The notes below the pieces were generated by a model. The model saw only the letters and a program-made list of their open reading frames with translations. It did not search any database and was not told the origin of the DNA. From Aestuariivivens sediminis (GTDB taxonomy: Bacteria; Bacteroidota; Bacteroidia; Flavobacteriales; Flavobacteriaceae): 64,000 nucleotides of DNA. Shown one piece after another: positions 26,003-34,824 of the stretch. The position numbers and the translations under genes are program-made. The stretch covers positions 1-64,000 of the forward strand of contig NZ_JAKMCP010000010.1 of the NCBI RefSeq assembly GCF_022662105.1. The letters run 5' to 3'. Positions within the stretch are counted from its first letter, which is position 1, and the number at the start of each line of letters is the position of its first letter.

Positions 26003-26029
26003 GTTGAACACATTAAATAGAAGGTCAAA
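26003..26029 (-). promoter_or_regulatory. Operator-like element (LytTR type) before the outer-membrane protein gene
   Basis: The distal half TTTGAC (26024-26029) is perfect and the proximal half reads TTCAACGAAAA (from 26008), 21 bp away. Around it the match to the copy C site is good (TTTGACCTTCTATTTAATGTG against TTTGACTTCCAATTTACATTG). This gene is unrelated to the lipoproteins, so shared descent of the coding genes cannot explain the element. Confidence 0.55.
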
Positions 26030-26159
26030 AATTTAAAATAGATGTACTTTTTATTAAGTCAAGGAAAGAAAACTATTTAAAACACAAATTCTTTTCTGTT
26101 TTCTGGAAATAAAATAAAGTGTTACTGGAGATTTTTCTAGTTTAAGTCCATGATAAAGG

Positions 26160-26207
26160 CAATAACAAAACCTTGACTGATTAATGATTATTGCGGTTTT
26201 GTTATTG
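26160..26207. repeat. 13-bp perfect inverted repeat
   Basis: CAATAACAAAACC (26160-26172) and GGTTTTGTTATTG (26195-26207), separated by 22 bp. It lies about 230 bp upstream of the outer-membrane protein gene, at the edge of the island. No T-run follows on either strand. It could be a hairpin, a mobile-element scar or a binding site. Confidence 0.8.
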
Positions 26208-26554
26208 TATACGAAGGAACGAAAAACAAATAATCGTACATAAATCATACAATTTATTAAAATCAAAGTTCAGCACCTATATAAGAAATTGTTCATGCAA
26301 TCTATACTAATTATGGTTTAACATGAGGAAAGATAATGTTTTGGCTTAAAATGATAAATTTCTATTATTGCGTGGATAATGGGAAAATAAATTTAAAAAA
26401 TATCGCAATAAATTGATTATCAATGAAGTTGTGATGTTTTAATGCGGAGGAAGACGGGTCCAATTCCCGTGTGACTTGAACCTGAATCACACCAACAATC
26501 CATAGCCATGGAAGACACTCTATCTAAACGTAATGGTTTTAGATTATGACATAC
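26208..26554. other. Intergenic region with compact paired-hairpin element
   Basis: About 350 bp without a gene, AT-rich except for a GC-rich core at 26443-26492. The core has ACGGG (26454-26458) pairing with CCCGT (26466-26470) around the loop TCCAATT, then GTGTGA (26469-26474) pairing with TCACAC (26487-26492). TGTGAT at 26430-26435 can also pair with ATCACA at 26486-26491. The first hairpin resembles a tRNA T-arm or a riboswitch arm, but no complete tRNA, cobalamin or TPP pattern can be drawn. It lies just 3' of the LRR gene on the minus strand. Confidence 0.4.
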
Positions 26555-27736
26555 CTAAAGTTTAATCCATTTTTTCGTTGTTTGGCCATGGGGTGATACG
26601 ATATTAATGAAATAGATACCTTTAGACATCAAGGACAAATCGATAGTATGCATTCCCGAATTAAAATTACCTTTTGATAGTTCCTGCCCTTGAAGGCTCA
26701 GCAACCAATAATTAATGGGCTCCTGGGCACTAATATTTACCACGCCATGACTAGGATTAGGAAAAATATTAATCATTGATATCAAGCTATCATCAGGAAT
26801 TCCAAGATTTTGGCAACTTTCAGAATAAGAAGCGGTTACATCTTTCTGCCATGCACTGTAGGAACCACTCCCGGCTTCGGCAGCTGTAGCATCATCCACT
26901 TGAATACAGCTTAAGTTGTTATTTAAAGCGCTAAAGGATGTAATCACTGAATTAAATCCATTATTAACATTGAGATAGGTGAGTAAATTATTATCGCAAT
27001 TAATGCTAACATTGGTAATCGCCCCATGTCCTCCAAAATTGGATAAATCCAGAGAAGAAAGTTGGTTATCACTTAAATCGATGTTAGACAGCCTTGAACT
27101 GGCTCCAATGGTTATGCTTGTTAATTGACTCCCCGTGCATTGTACCGTACCCAGGTAATAGGTATTGCCCGAAAAATCCAGAGTTGTTAAAGCAGTTGCA
27201 TTTGCCAAAAACGTGACGATGTTTGTACTGCCACTAATATCTAAAGTGGATAGAAAGGGATTGTTTGACAAATAAACAATCTGAAGGTTTAATTTATTGG
27301 AGAGATCTAATGATGTGAGTTCATTATCCGTGCAATAGATTTGGTATAATGAGGCACACCCTGAAACATTTAATGATGTAAGCGCATTATTGTTACAATT
27401 TAAGGTTAACAAGTTTGTATTTGAACTTAGATCCAGACTTGTTAAGGAACTATTGGCACATAACAAGGTTTGCAAACTGGAAAAATCCTCAATACCGGAC
27501 AAATCCGTAACATTATAACCATAGGTATCCACAGATGTACGGGTGCTAATATCACTTGTCAGGACCTGTCCATTGACCGTGGCATCGGTATCCCAGCCTT
27601 TATTCACTAAGTATTGTTCAAATTCGGTATCTTTTATACAGGTGTATCCCGGATCCGGAGTACCATTTGGACATTGCGAAACCGCAATGAAATAACAAGA
27701 AAGAATCAGACAAACTGAGAGTAATGTTGTTTTCAT
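26555..27736 (-). CDS. Leucine-rich-repeat, type IX secreted protein (short)
   Basis: A 393-residue exported protein. A signal peptide (LLSVCLILSCYFIAVSQ) is followed by the start CPNGTPDPGYTCIKDTEFEQYLVNKGWDTD typical of flavobacterial surface LRR proteins. About eight LRR units of 20-22 residues follow (e.g. LTSLDLSSNTNLLTLNCNNN). The C-terminal 80 residues (INIFPNPSHGVVNISAQEP ... GMHTIDLSLMSKGIYFINIVSPHGQTTKKWIKL) are a type A type IX sorting tail with the usual end (SKGIYFI...KWIKL). It is close in architecture to the upstream tandem gene, 4 bp away. Role likely adhesion or binding; inference. Confidence 0.9.
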   Translation of the reverse strand: MKTTLLSVCLILSCYFIAVSQCPNGTPDPGYTCIKDTEFEQYLVNKGWDTDATVNGQVLTSDISTRTSVDTYGYNVTDLSGIEDFSSLQTLLCANSSLTSLDLSSNTNLLTLNCNNNALTSLNVSGCASLYQIYCTDNELTSLDLSNKLNLQIVYLSNNPFLSTLDISGSTNIVTFLANATALTTLDFSGNTYYLGTVQCTGSQLTSITIGASSRLSNIDLSDNQLSSLDLSNFGGHGAITNVSINCDNNLLTYLNVNNGFNSVITSFSALNNNLSCIQVDDATAAEAGSGSYSAWQKDVTASYSESCQNLGIPDDSLISMINIFPNPSHGVVNISAQEPINYWLLSLQGQELSKGNFNSGMHTIDLSLMSKGIYFINIVSPHGQTTKKWIKL

Positions 27737-27740
27737 AATT

Positions 27741-29708
27741 TTACTGTTTAATAATTTTTTGAGTCAGGTTACCCTGGAAGGCGTTCAGCTGTAAAAAGTA
27801 AATCCCTTTTGAAAGGACAGACAGGTCCAATTGATTCATACCCGAACTAAAACGGCCATTAAGCATGTTTTGCCCCTGCACATTAATGAGACGGTAATCG
27901 GCATCCGATTGCAGATCGACAGACATCGTATGTCTTGTGGGATTGGGATAAATGGAGATGCTTTCCCTGGTTTGTTCTGTAAGACTTAAGGCAGGACAAC
28001 TTGTGGAATAACTGGCGCCTCCGCTTTTCCAATCATCAATATCCCTGGAATTGGCATCCGAAACATTATCAACCTGGATACAATCAAGATTGGTATCATG
28101 TGCCCACATAGTCACTAAATTTCCATTGAAGCCATTTTGTATATTCAGGTAGGATAACGAAGCATTTCCATTACAATAAAACGCCTTTAAGCTAGGCATA
28201 TCGCTTACATTGATGCTAGTTAAATTCCCATTCCCAACATCAAAATATTGAATGTAATCATAGTTATTGGAATTTAAGAAATCTAAATTGGTCAAACCAT
28301 TGCCAAAGGCATAAAACGCAGTCAGCAGAGGCGTATTGGGTATAGTGATGTTGGATAAATTCATGTTCCCCCCACAACTTATCCATTGTAGAGAGGTGTT
28401 ACTGCCCACATTAAGTTCAGTAAGATCGTTTTCATAAAGGCCGACAAAAGGACCGTTATTAAGATTATAAACACCTACATATTGTAACTGACCGTTGGAT
28501 GCCAGATTAATGGAGGTTAAATTGTTGTTGTTACAATACAATTCTTGAAGATTCGCATTGGAAGCGACATTTAGCCCCGCTGTAAAAGGGTTTATGCCAC
28601 AATCAAGAAGTATCAAGGCGCCATTGCCGGATACATCAATTTCCTGTAAATCATTATCATAGCACCACAGTTTCCTTAAATTCGATAAACCACTAACATC
28701 CAATGCCGTCAAATTATTTCCATTACACCAAATATCTAATTGAGCACCTGTAACTGTAGCTGGCAAAAGCAAATTATCTATGTTTGCATCATTACACCGC
28801 AACGTGGTAAGGGCATTATTGTTAGTAAGATCCAATGTTGGAATGCTGTTGTTATCGCACACAAAACGAAACAAGGTATCCAAATCATCCGGCATAGTCA
28901 CTCCCGAAAAATTATTATCTCCAATATCTGCATTTCTTAAAACGATATTATTCGACAGGTCCAGTGATCCCAAAAAATTATTGTTATAGCACCATAAAAT
29001 GTCAAGATCCGGATAACCAGAGACATCCAGAGATCCAGACAAACTGTTATTATAGCAATCCAACCGCGTTACGGTATTGGTTACAGGCAATGTAAGATTC
29101 GTCAATCCATTGTTAGCACAAAAAATAGTTTGAAGATTTTGATTACTTGATAAATTCAACGTACCAATACTATTGGAAGTTACCGTAATACTTTTTAACA
29201 TCAAATTATTGGAAACATCCAGGGCCCCCAAATTATTTGATCCGGCTCCTAAGACTTCGAGATCCACGTTATATTGCAGATCAATCATTGAGACGTTATT
29301 ATTGGCAAACGCCAAAGTGATTAATCCCGTAAGATTGGTAACATCCAACTCGGTTAAATTATTCTGGAAAAGATCCACATAGGTCAATGCCGTGTTTGCT
29401 GAAAGATCAACAGCAGATAAACTATTATATCTGCATTCCAGTCTGGTTAGTGCTGTAAAGCCTTCAATCCCGGTGAGATCACTGATGCCCAGGTTAAAAA
29501 GTATTAATTCCGTTTCATCATTAATATCATTGGTCAATACCTGTCCATCCAAGGCACCTACAGTATCAATCCCCTGGCTTATCAAAGCCTGTTCAAAGTT
29601 CATGTCAGGAATGCAGGTATACCCGGGATCGGGCGTACCACCCGGACATTGGGCATACAGTTGAGATATCGAAATAATCAGGGCAAGCAGTAGTAGTCTT
29701 GTTTTCAT
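27741..29708 (-). CDS. Leucine-rich-repeat, type IX secreted protein (long)
   Basis: A 655-residue version of the preceding type. The signal peptide (LLALIISISQLYAQ) is followed by CPGGTPDPGYTCIPDMNFEQALISQGIDTVGALDG, LRR units to about residue 560 (LTRLECRYNSLSAVDLSANTALTYVDLFQNNLTELDV and so on), and a type IX sorting tail (ISIYPNPTRHTMSVDLQSDADYRL ... LSKGIYFLQLNAFQGNLTQKIIKQ). Repeats are less regular than in the short copy, and several are shortened. The two genes are a tandem duplicate pair in the same operon (4-bp gap). The substrate or partner is unknown. Confidence 0.9.
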   Translation of the reverse strand: MKTRLLLLALIISISQLYAQCPGGTPDPGYTCIPDMNFEQALISQGIDTVGALDGQVLTNDINDETELILFNLGISDLTGIEGFTALTRLECRYNSLSAVDLSANTALTYVDLFQNNLTELDVTNLTGLITLAFANNNVSMIDLQYNVDLEVLGAGSNNLGALDVSNNLMLKSITVTSNSIGTLNLSSNQNLQTIFCANNGLTNLTLPVTNTVTRLDCYNNSLSGSLDVSGYPDLDILWCYNNNFLGSLDLSNNIVLRNADIGDNNFSGVTMPDDLDTLFRFVCDNNSIPTLDLTNNNALTTLRCNDANIDNLLLPATVTGAQLDIWCNGNNLTALDVSGLSNLRKLWCYDNDLQEIDVSGNGALILLDCGINPFTAGLNVASNANLQELYCNNNNLTSINLASNGQLQYVGVYNLNNGPFVGLYENDLTELNVGSNTSLQWISCGGNMNLSNITIPNTPLLTAFYAFGNGLTNLDFLNSNNYDYIQYFDVGNGNLTSINVSDMPSLKAFYCNGNASLSYLNIQNGFNGNLVTMWAHDTNLDCIQVDNVSDANSRDIDDWKSGGASYSTSCPALSLTEQTRESISIYPNPTRHTMSVDLQSDADYRLINVQGQNMLNGRFSSGMNQLDLSVLSKGIYFLQLNAFQGNLTQKIIKQ

Positions 29709-29986
29709 AATATGGTGGTTTAATAGTACAATTACCTACCATAACACGAAGACGCATCAAAGATGCGAAGCTCCTGGACTATTTTTGAGACAGCTATTAA
29801 TCAGAAAAATAGTTTTAAAAAGCGAAGTTCTAATCTAAATAAAATTAAGGACTTATACAATAGATTCTAAAAATTACATCAAAAAAAAGTGACTGCGCCG
29901 GGCAAACCTGGTCACGAGGCACCGTGCCTTTACTTCATCTGTGATAACGGCATTCATCGGTCCGGGAACTCCATACATCACCATGC
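29709..29986. other. Intergenic region between lpd and the LRR genes
   Basis: No gene seen. It holds the lpd terminator listed separately and, further left, about 150 bp of AT-rich sequence that should contain the promoter of the LRR pair. Confidence 0.5.
29878..29915 (-). terminator. Rho-independent terminator of lpd
   Basis: On the minus strand GTGAC (29911-29915) pairs with GTCAC (29889-29893), enclosing a GC-rich loop (CAGG..CCGG can pair inside), and is followed by eight T residues (29888-29881). It lies about 70 bp after the lpd stop codon. Confidence 0.75.
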
Positions 29987-31387
29987 CTAAATATGCAAAG
30001 CCCTGTCTTCGGTAGCTGCCAAAGCCGCCTCCTTAATCGCTTCAGTAAATGTGGGATGGGCATGCGACATTCTGGAGATATCTTCTGCAGAGGCCCGGTA
30101 TTCCATGGCGACAACGGCTTCAGCAATCATATCTGCCGCCCGTGCACCAATCATATGCACGCCTAAAATTTCATCTGTCGATTGATCTGCTAAAATTTTA
30201 ACAAAGCCATCAATGTCCATACTGGCACGACTTCGCCCCAGAGCACGCATGGGAAATTGGCCAACCTTATAGGCAATGCCGGCCGCTTTCAATGCTTCTT
30301 CGGTTTTACCAACTGCCGCGACTTCCGGCCAGGTATAGACGACCCCCGGAATTAAATTGTAGTCGATATGTGGTTTTTGACCGGCCAGGGTCTCTGCAAC
30401 AAATACCCCTTCTTCTTCTGCTTTATGCGCCAGCATCGCCCCCTTCACCACATCGCCAATGGCATAAATGTTTTTGGCAGTGGTCTGCAAATGCGCATTG
30501 ACTTCCACCTGACCACGGTCATTAATTTTTACACCTGCAGCTTCAGCATTTAAACCATCGGTATAAGGACGGCGTCCAACCGAAACCAGACAATAATCGC
30601 CTTTAAATTCCACTTCCTCCCCTTTCTTATTATCCGCTTTCACAATAACCGCATCCCCATTGCGCTCCACAGATTTCACCTTGTGTGACACATGGATTCC
30701 AAATTTTGCTTTTTTAAAGACTTTATTCAGTTCTTTGGATAACCCTGAATCCATTGTTGGGATCAGGCGATCCATATATTCCACTACAGTAACCTCGGCA
30801 CCTAAGCGCTTGTAGACCTGACCCAGTTCCAAACCAATCACACCCCCGCCTATAACAATTAAATGTTTAGGGATTTCCTTAAGCTTCAAGGCTTCAGTAG
30901 AGGTAATGATACGCTCTTTATCAATCTTGATAAACGGCAATGTTGAGGGCTTGCTACCCGTAGCTATGATGGTGTGTTTGGCTTCGATGGCGCTATTTTT
31001 GTCACCGGAAATACTAATGTGGGTGGCATCCGTAAAGCGGCCCACCCCCTGGTACACATCAATCTTATTTTTCTTCATTAAGAAATCAATACCCCCGGTA
31101 GTTTGATCTACCACCGCCTGTTTACGGGCTATCATTTTTTCGAGATTTACCTTGATCTCTCCTGGAATATCAATACCGTGTTCTTCAAAATGCTTCACGG
31201 CATCTTCATAGTGGTGTGATGAATCCAAAAGGGCTTTACTGGGTATACAACCTACATTAAGGCAGGTACCGCCTAAAGTGGCATATTTTTCAATTATTGC
31301 CGTTTTCATGCCCAATTGCGCACAGCGAATGGCGGCAACATATCCTCCGGGACCTGACCCTATAATGGCTACATCGTATGAACTCAT
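29987..31387 (-). CDS. lpdA: Dihydrolipoyl dehydrogenase
   Basis: A 466-residue FAD flavoprotein, the E3 component that re-oxidises dihydrolipoamide in the pyruvate, 2-oxoglutarate or branched-chain dehydrogenase complexes and the glycine system. N-terminal FAD-binding GSGPGGYVAA is followed by the redox disulphide GGTCLNVGCIPSKAL (Cys42, Cys47). The NAD-binding GGGVIGLELGQVYKRLG is present, as is the C-terminal catalytic HAHPTFTEA (His about 444). Length is normal. It is solitary and ends in a clear terminator. No E1/E2 genes lie nearby. Confidence 0.97.
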   Translation of the reverse strand: MSSYDVAIIGSGPGGYVAAIRCAQLGMKTAIIEKYATLGGTCLNVGCIPSKALLDSSHHYEDAVKHFEEHGIDIPGEIKVNLEKMIARKQAVVDQTTGGIDFLMKKNKIDVYQGVGRFTDATHISISGDKNSAIEAKHTIIATGSKPSTLPFIKIDKERIITSTEALKLKEIPKHLIVIGGGVIGLELGQVYKRLGAEVTVVEYMDRLIPTMDSGLSKELNKVFKKAKFGIHVSHKVKSVERNGDAVIVKADNKKGEEVEFKGDYCLVSVGRRPYTDGLNAEAAGVKINDRGQVEVNAHLQTTAKNIYAIGDVVKGAMLAHKAEEEGVFVAETLAGQKPHIDYNLIPGVVYTWPEVAAVGKTEEALKAAGIAYKVGQFPMRALGRSRASMDIDGFVKILADQSTDEILGVHMIGARAADMIAEAVVAMEYRASAEDISRMSHAHPTFTEAIKEAALAATEDRALHI

Positions 31388-31591
31388 AGTAAAAATTTGA
31401 ATGTTAAAAATTGCGATTCAAAAATACAAATGTTTTATGGGAAGACAAGTAAAACATGCGTTTATAATGCACTTTTTAAAATTATTGGGATCATCAAATT
31501 GAAAGGCCATACCCGCTAATTTAAAAGGATATCCGCTATATCCTTCATTTTTTGTATTTTAAAGGGTACATTAACTTAAATACCTAATACC

Positions 31592-31798
31592 ATGGAAGAA
31601 CATGTTTATAAGATTGTTGAAATTGTAGGAACTTCAGAAACATCCAGTGATGATGCCGTTAAAAACGCCTTGGCGAAAGCTTCAAAGTCCATTCACAATA
31701 TGCGGTGGTTTAATGTAACTGAAACGCGTGGAAGTATTCAAGATGGGGGACTACAACATTGGCAAGTCACTATAAAACTGGGTTTTACAATGAAATAA
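31592..31798 (+). CDS. Dodecin
   Basis: A 68-residue protein of the dodecin family, which forms hollow dodecamers binding flavin (or other aromatic cofactors) and is thought to buffer them. The sequence MEEHVYKIVEIVGTSETSSDDAVKNALAKASKSIHNMRWFNVTETRGSIQDGGLQHWQVTIKLGF has the family signature: V(Y)KxxEIVGTS start, DDAVKNALAKAS helix, W36-F-V strand and HWQVTIKLGF end. It stands between lpd and smpB, on the opposite strand to lpd. Confidence 0.93.
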   Translation: MEEHVYKIVEIVGTSETSSDDAVKNALAKASKSIHNMRWFNVTETRGSIQDGGLQHWQVTIKLGFTMK

Positions 31799-31841
31799 TA
31801 ATTCGGGTTAAAAACATAAAATTTCCTTAGTTTTGTGTCCC

Positions 31842-32300
31842 ATGCAAAACCGGATTAACATACAGAACAAAAAGGCCAGATTTCAATACGAGATATTGGA
31901 CAAGTATACTGCGGGCCTTGTTTTAACCGGTACCGAAATAAAATCGATTAGAAGCAGTAAGGCTTCTATCGCAGAGAGTTTTTGTGAGTTTAATGACAAT
32001 GGGGAATTGTTTGTGGTTAACATGACGATCGAGGAATATCTGTACGGGACTCACTACAATCATAAGCCTAAAGCAACAAGAAAGTTATTACTCAATAAGA
32101 AAGAGCTTAAAAAATTGCATAAAGAGGTTCAAAATTCCGGGCTTACCATTATTCCTTTACGCTTGTTTATTAATGAAAAGGGGTTGGCCAAACTGGACAT
32201 TGCCCTGGCAAAGGGCAAAAAGTTATATGATAAACGCGAAACCATTAAGGACAGAGATAATAAACGTCACCTTGACCGGATTAAGAAAATTTATAAATGA
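31842..32300 (+). CDS. smpB: SsrA-binding protein SmpB
   Basis: A 152-residue trans-translation factor that binds tmRNA and rescues stalled ribosomes. I chose the ATG at 31842 ([26 protein letters not shown]); the open frame starts at a TTG nine bases earlier. Conserved blocks [10 protein letters not shown], the core and the C-terminal [16 protein letters not shown] are present, and length is normal. A TAGTTTTG box at 31828-31835 lies only 7 bp before the ATG; if used, the transcript would be nearly leaderless. The tmRNA gene is not in this window. Confidence 0.96.
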   Translation: MQNRINIQNKKARFQYEILDKYTAGLVLTGTEIKSIRSSKASIAESFCEFNDNGELFVVNMTIEEYLYGTHYNHKPKATRKLLLNKKELKKLHKEVQNSGLTIIPLRLFINEKGLAKLDIALAKGKKLYDKRETIKDRDNKRHLDRIKKIYK

Positions 32301-32400
32301 TTTGAAGTTGGCCGGTACAGTCATTAATTTGATCAGCCCGATGGCTATTTCCGGCGTGTATATTCAATTAAAACGGGCGAGATTAATTAAAAATAAACGC

Positions 32401-32946
32401 ATGAAACAACTTTTTACGATGCTGCTCCTTTGCGGGATGGCCTTTGGAGTAAATGCCCAGGAAGTGGCAAAAAAAGACACTCCTGAAGAACAGGTGTTGG
32501 ATACTACCGTAGTATTAACTTTAGATCATACCATTAAATCGCTTTATGACGTGATTTCCGGTGAATCGGGTGAGAAACGTAACTGGAAGCAATTTAAATT
32601 TCTTTTTCATCCCAATGCCAAATTAATTCCGGGAGGACGAGATGATTTTGGGGACTACAAAGTGCTGTACATGGATCCGAAAGCCTATATAAAACAATCC
32701 GGGCCATGGCTTGAGGAACACGGTTTTTTTGAAAAGGAAATCCATAGGAAAACGGAGATGTTTGGGAATATGGCCCATGTATTCAGTACCTACGAGTCCT
32801 TTCACAGTGAAGCAGATGAAGAATCATTTATGAGGGGAATTAACAGCATTCAGCTTTTTAACGATAGTAAACGGTGGTGGATTATAAACATTTTCTGGTC
32901 TCAGGAGACCCAAATCAATCCTATCCCGAAATCCTATTTACCATAA
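32401..32946 (+). CDS. Exported NTF2-like (SnoaL/DUF4440-type) protein
   Basis: A 181-residue protein starting at the ATG at 32401, where a signal peptide begins (MKQLFTMLLLCGMAFGVNAQE). The open frame extends upstream to 32173 inside smpB, but that part is a shadow of it. The fold is the NTF2-like cone: SLYDVISGESGEKRNWKQFKFLFHPNAKLIP, YKVLYMDPKAYI, GNMAHVFSTYESF, and C-terminal SIQLFNDSKRWWIINIFWSQE. No catalytic residues are evident. It lies 13 bp before the CocE-type hydrolase, so the two probably share a transcript. Its role is not known. Confidence 0.7.
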   Translation: MKQLFTMLLLCGMAFGVNAQEVAKKDTPEEQVLDTTVVLTLDHTIKSLYDVISGESGEKRNWKQFKFLFHPNAKLIPGGRDDFGDYKVLYMDPKAYIKQSGPWLEEHGFFEKEIHRKTEMFGNMAHVFSTYESFHSEADEESFMRGINSIQLFNDSKRWWIINIFWSQETQINPIPKSYLP

Positions 32947-32958
32947 AACAGATTCGAG

Positions 32959-34812
32959 ATGATTTCCTTTGTAAAAATTAAATACCATGTGATATGGGCT
33001 ATGGTGTTCCTTCAACTGGGAACCATATGGTCCATAGCAGCTCAAGAAAAGGCAGTACCGCGATTTCAGGACGGTGAAGCACAGGTTGTTGCAGCCTTTA
33101 ATACCCCGAAAAAATGGATTCGTCATGATTTATTTGTGGAAACCACATTCGACACGGATGGCGATGGACTATTGGATCGCATGCATGTTGATGTAACCAG
33201 GCCTTACCAAACCGAAACCGAAGGGCTTAAACTCCCTGTTATCTATGAATCCAGCCCCTACTATGCCGGCGTTGCCCCGGAGGTAGACGGCTTCTTTTGG
33301 GACGTGCATCATGAACTCGGCGAAAAAGGAAAACCGCGTGTTCATCCCGAAGTCGTACGTACGGGTAAACGCCCCATTATATCCAACTCACAAATTGAAA
33401 CCTGGGTGCCACGTGGGTATATTGTTGTACACTCCTCATCCCCCGGGACAGGACGATCTCAAGGCGCTCCCACCGTTGGTGGCGACAATGAATCTCTTGC
33501 CCCAAAAGCCGTCATCGATTGGTTGAATGGTCGTGCCAAAGGGTATTCAGAGCCCTATGGAGGTGAAGAAGTTAAGGCCTATTGGAGTACCGGTAAAGTT
33601 GGTATGACGGGGACATCCTATAACGGGACCATACCATTGGCTGCTGCCACCACTGGCGTAGACGGGTTGGAGGTCATTATCCCTGTAGCGCCCAATACCT
33701 CGTATTATCATTACTATCGTTCCCATGGTTTAATACGATCTCCGGGAGGGTATTTGGGTGAAGATATTGATGTCTTATTTGATTTTATACATAGTGGAGA
33801 TGCGTCCAAAAGAGCCCATAACAATGCCACGATAAGGGACGATGTTATGAAGAATGGTATGGACCGCATTACCGGAGATTATAATGCCTTTTGGGCCGGA
33901 CGTGATTATTTAAACGATATGGCACCCATGAAGGCAGCACTGTTAATGTCCCATGGTTTTAATGATTGGAATGTCATGCCGGAGCACAGTTACCGCATCT
34001 ATAAAAAAGCCAGGGAAATGGGATTGGAAGCAGGAATTTATTACCATCAGTTCGGACATGGTGGTCCCCCACCCTTGGACATGATGAATAGATGGTTTAC
34101 GCATTATTTACATGGGGTGGATAACGGGATTGAAAAGGAACCAAATAGAGCATGGATTGTCCGTGAAGACGATAACATCACTAACCCGACACCATATAAG
34201 GATTATCCCAACCCTGATGCCGAGGACCTCACGTTATACCCGGTTTCAGGGGCGCCCGAGATAGGCGGCTTATCCCCTTTAAGAGTGCCCAACCAAGAAC
34301 CGGAAACCCTAATCGACAATTACTCCTTTAACGGTGAAGCTCTGGCAAGGGCTGAAATTACCAGCCATCGTTTATTATATGTTACCCCTAAGCTTTCCAG
34401 AGACTTACATATTTCCGGGGTCCCAAAAATAACGATTACATTGGCCAGCAGTAAACCTGCTGTCAACCTGTCGGTTTGGATATTGTCCTTACCCTGGGAT
34501 GACAGTAGAATGGCAAAGACCACCGACAATATTATAACACGAGGTTGGGCAGATCCACAAAACCATAACTCATTGACCAGGGGAGAACCCTTAAAAGTGG
34601 GTGAATATTATGAGGTTAGCTTTGAGCTCCAACCCGACGATCAGGTTATTAAGGCGGGTCAGCAAATAGGGCTCATGATTTTTTCGAGTGATAAGGACTT
34701 TACGCTGCATCCAAAACCAGGTACGAAATTGGCTGTTGACCTGGACAGGACGTATGTAACGCTGCCTGTGGTTGGAGGATTGGACGCTTTTAAAACGGCC
34801 ATGAATGACTAA
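32959..34812 (+). CDS. CocE/NonD-type serine hydrolase, Xaa-Pro dipeptidyl-peptidase-like (family S15)
   Basis: A 617-residue alpha/beta hydrolase with a signal-like N-terminal segment (YHVIWAMVFLQLGTIWSIAAQE), so it is probably exported. The catalytic domain (DLFVETTFDTDGDGLLDRMHVDVTRP) has nucleophile Ser220 in GTSYNG. The Asp/His partners are probably in the SHGFNDWNVMPEHS and YYHQFGHGGPPPLD segments. The C-terminal jelly-roll domain (LSRDLHISGVPKITITLASSKPAVNLSVWILSLP) is typical of X-Pro dipeptidyl-peptidases and related acyl hydrolases. Which substrate is cleaved cannot be told from the sequence. It sits between two NTF2-like proteins. Confidence 0.88.
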   Translation: MISFVKIKYHVIWAMVFLQLGTIWSIAAQEKAVPRFQDGEAQVVAAFNTPKKWIRHDLFVETTFDTDGDGLLDRMHVDVTRPYQTETEGLKLPVIYESSPYYAGVAPEVDGFFWDVHHELGEKGKPRVHPEVVRTGKRPIISNSQIETWVPRGYIVVHSSSPGTGRSQGAPTVGGDNESLAPKAVIDWLNGRAKGYSEPYGGEEVKAYWSTGKVGMTGTSYNGTIPLAAATTGVDGLEVIIPVAPNTSYYHYYRSHGLIRSPGGYLGEDIDVLFDFIHSGDASKRAHNNATIRDDVMKNGMDRITGDYNAFWAGRDYLNDMAPMKAALLMSHGFNDWNVMPEHSYRIYKKAREMGLEAGIYYHQFGHGGPPPLDMMNRWFTHYLHGVDNGIEKEPNRAWIVREDDNITNPTPYKDYPNPDAEDLTLYPVSGAPEIGGLSPLRVPNQEPETLIDNYSFNGEALARAEITSHRLLYVTPKLSRDLHISGVPKITITLASSKPAVNLSVWILSLPWDDSRMAKTTDNIITRGWADPQNHNSLTRGEPLKVGEYYEVSFELQPDDQVIKAGQQIGLMIFSSDKDFTLHPKPGTKLAVDLDRTYVTLPVVGGLDAFKTAMND

Positions 34813-34824
34813 ACTGTAATCCAA

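Noticed and set aside
26450-26480. tRNA gene or cobalamin/TPP riboswitch
   Set aside because: Only a T-arm-like hairpin and a short TPP-like string are present. No 5' acceptor strand, D-arm or anticodon arm can be drawn, and the cobalamin CCCGC/CTGT core and the rest of the TPP core are absent. No plus-strand gene follows.
29935-30126. 63-codon ORF overlapping the 3' end of lpd
   Set aside because: It is a shadow frame of lpd, whose motifs and length are complete.
32173-32400. N-terminal extension of the NTF2-like protein
   Set aside because: This part overlaps smpB in another frame and has no family character; a signal peptide starts exactly at the ATG at 32401.
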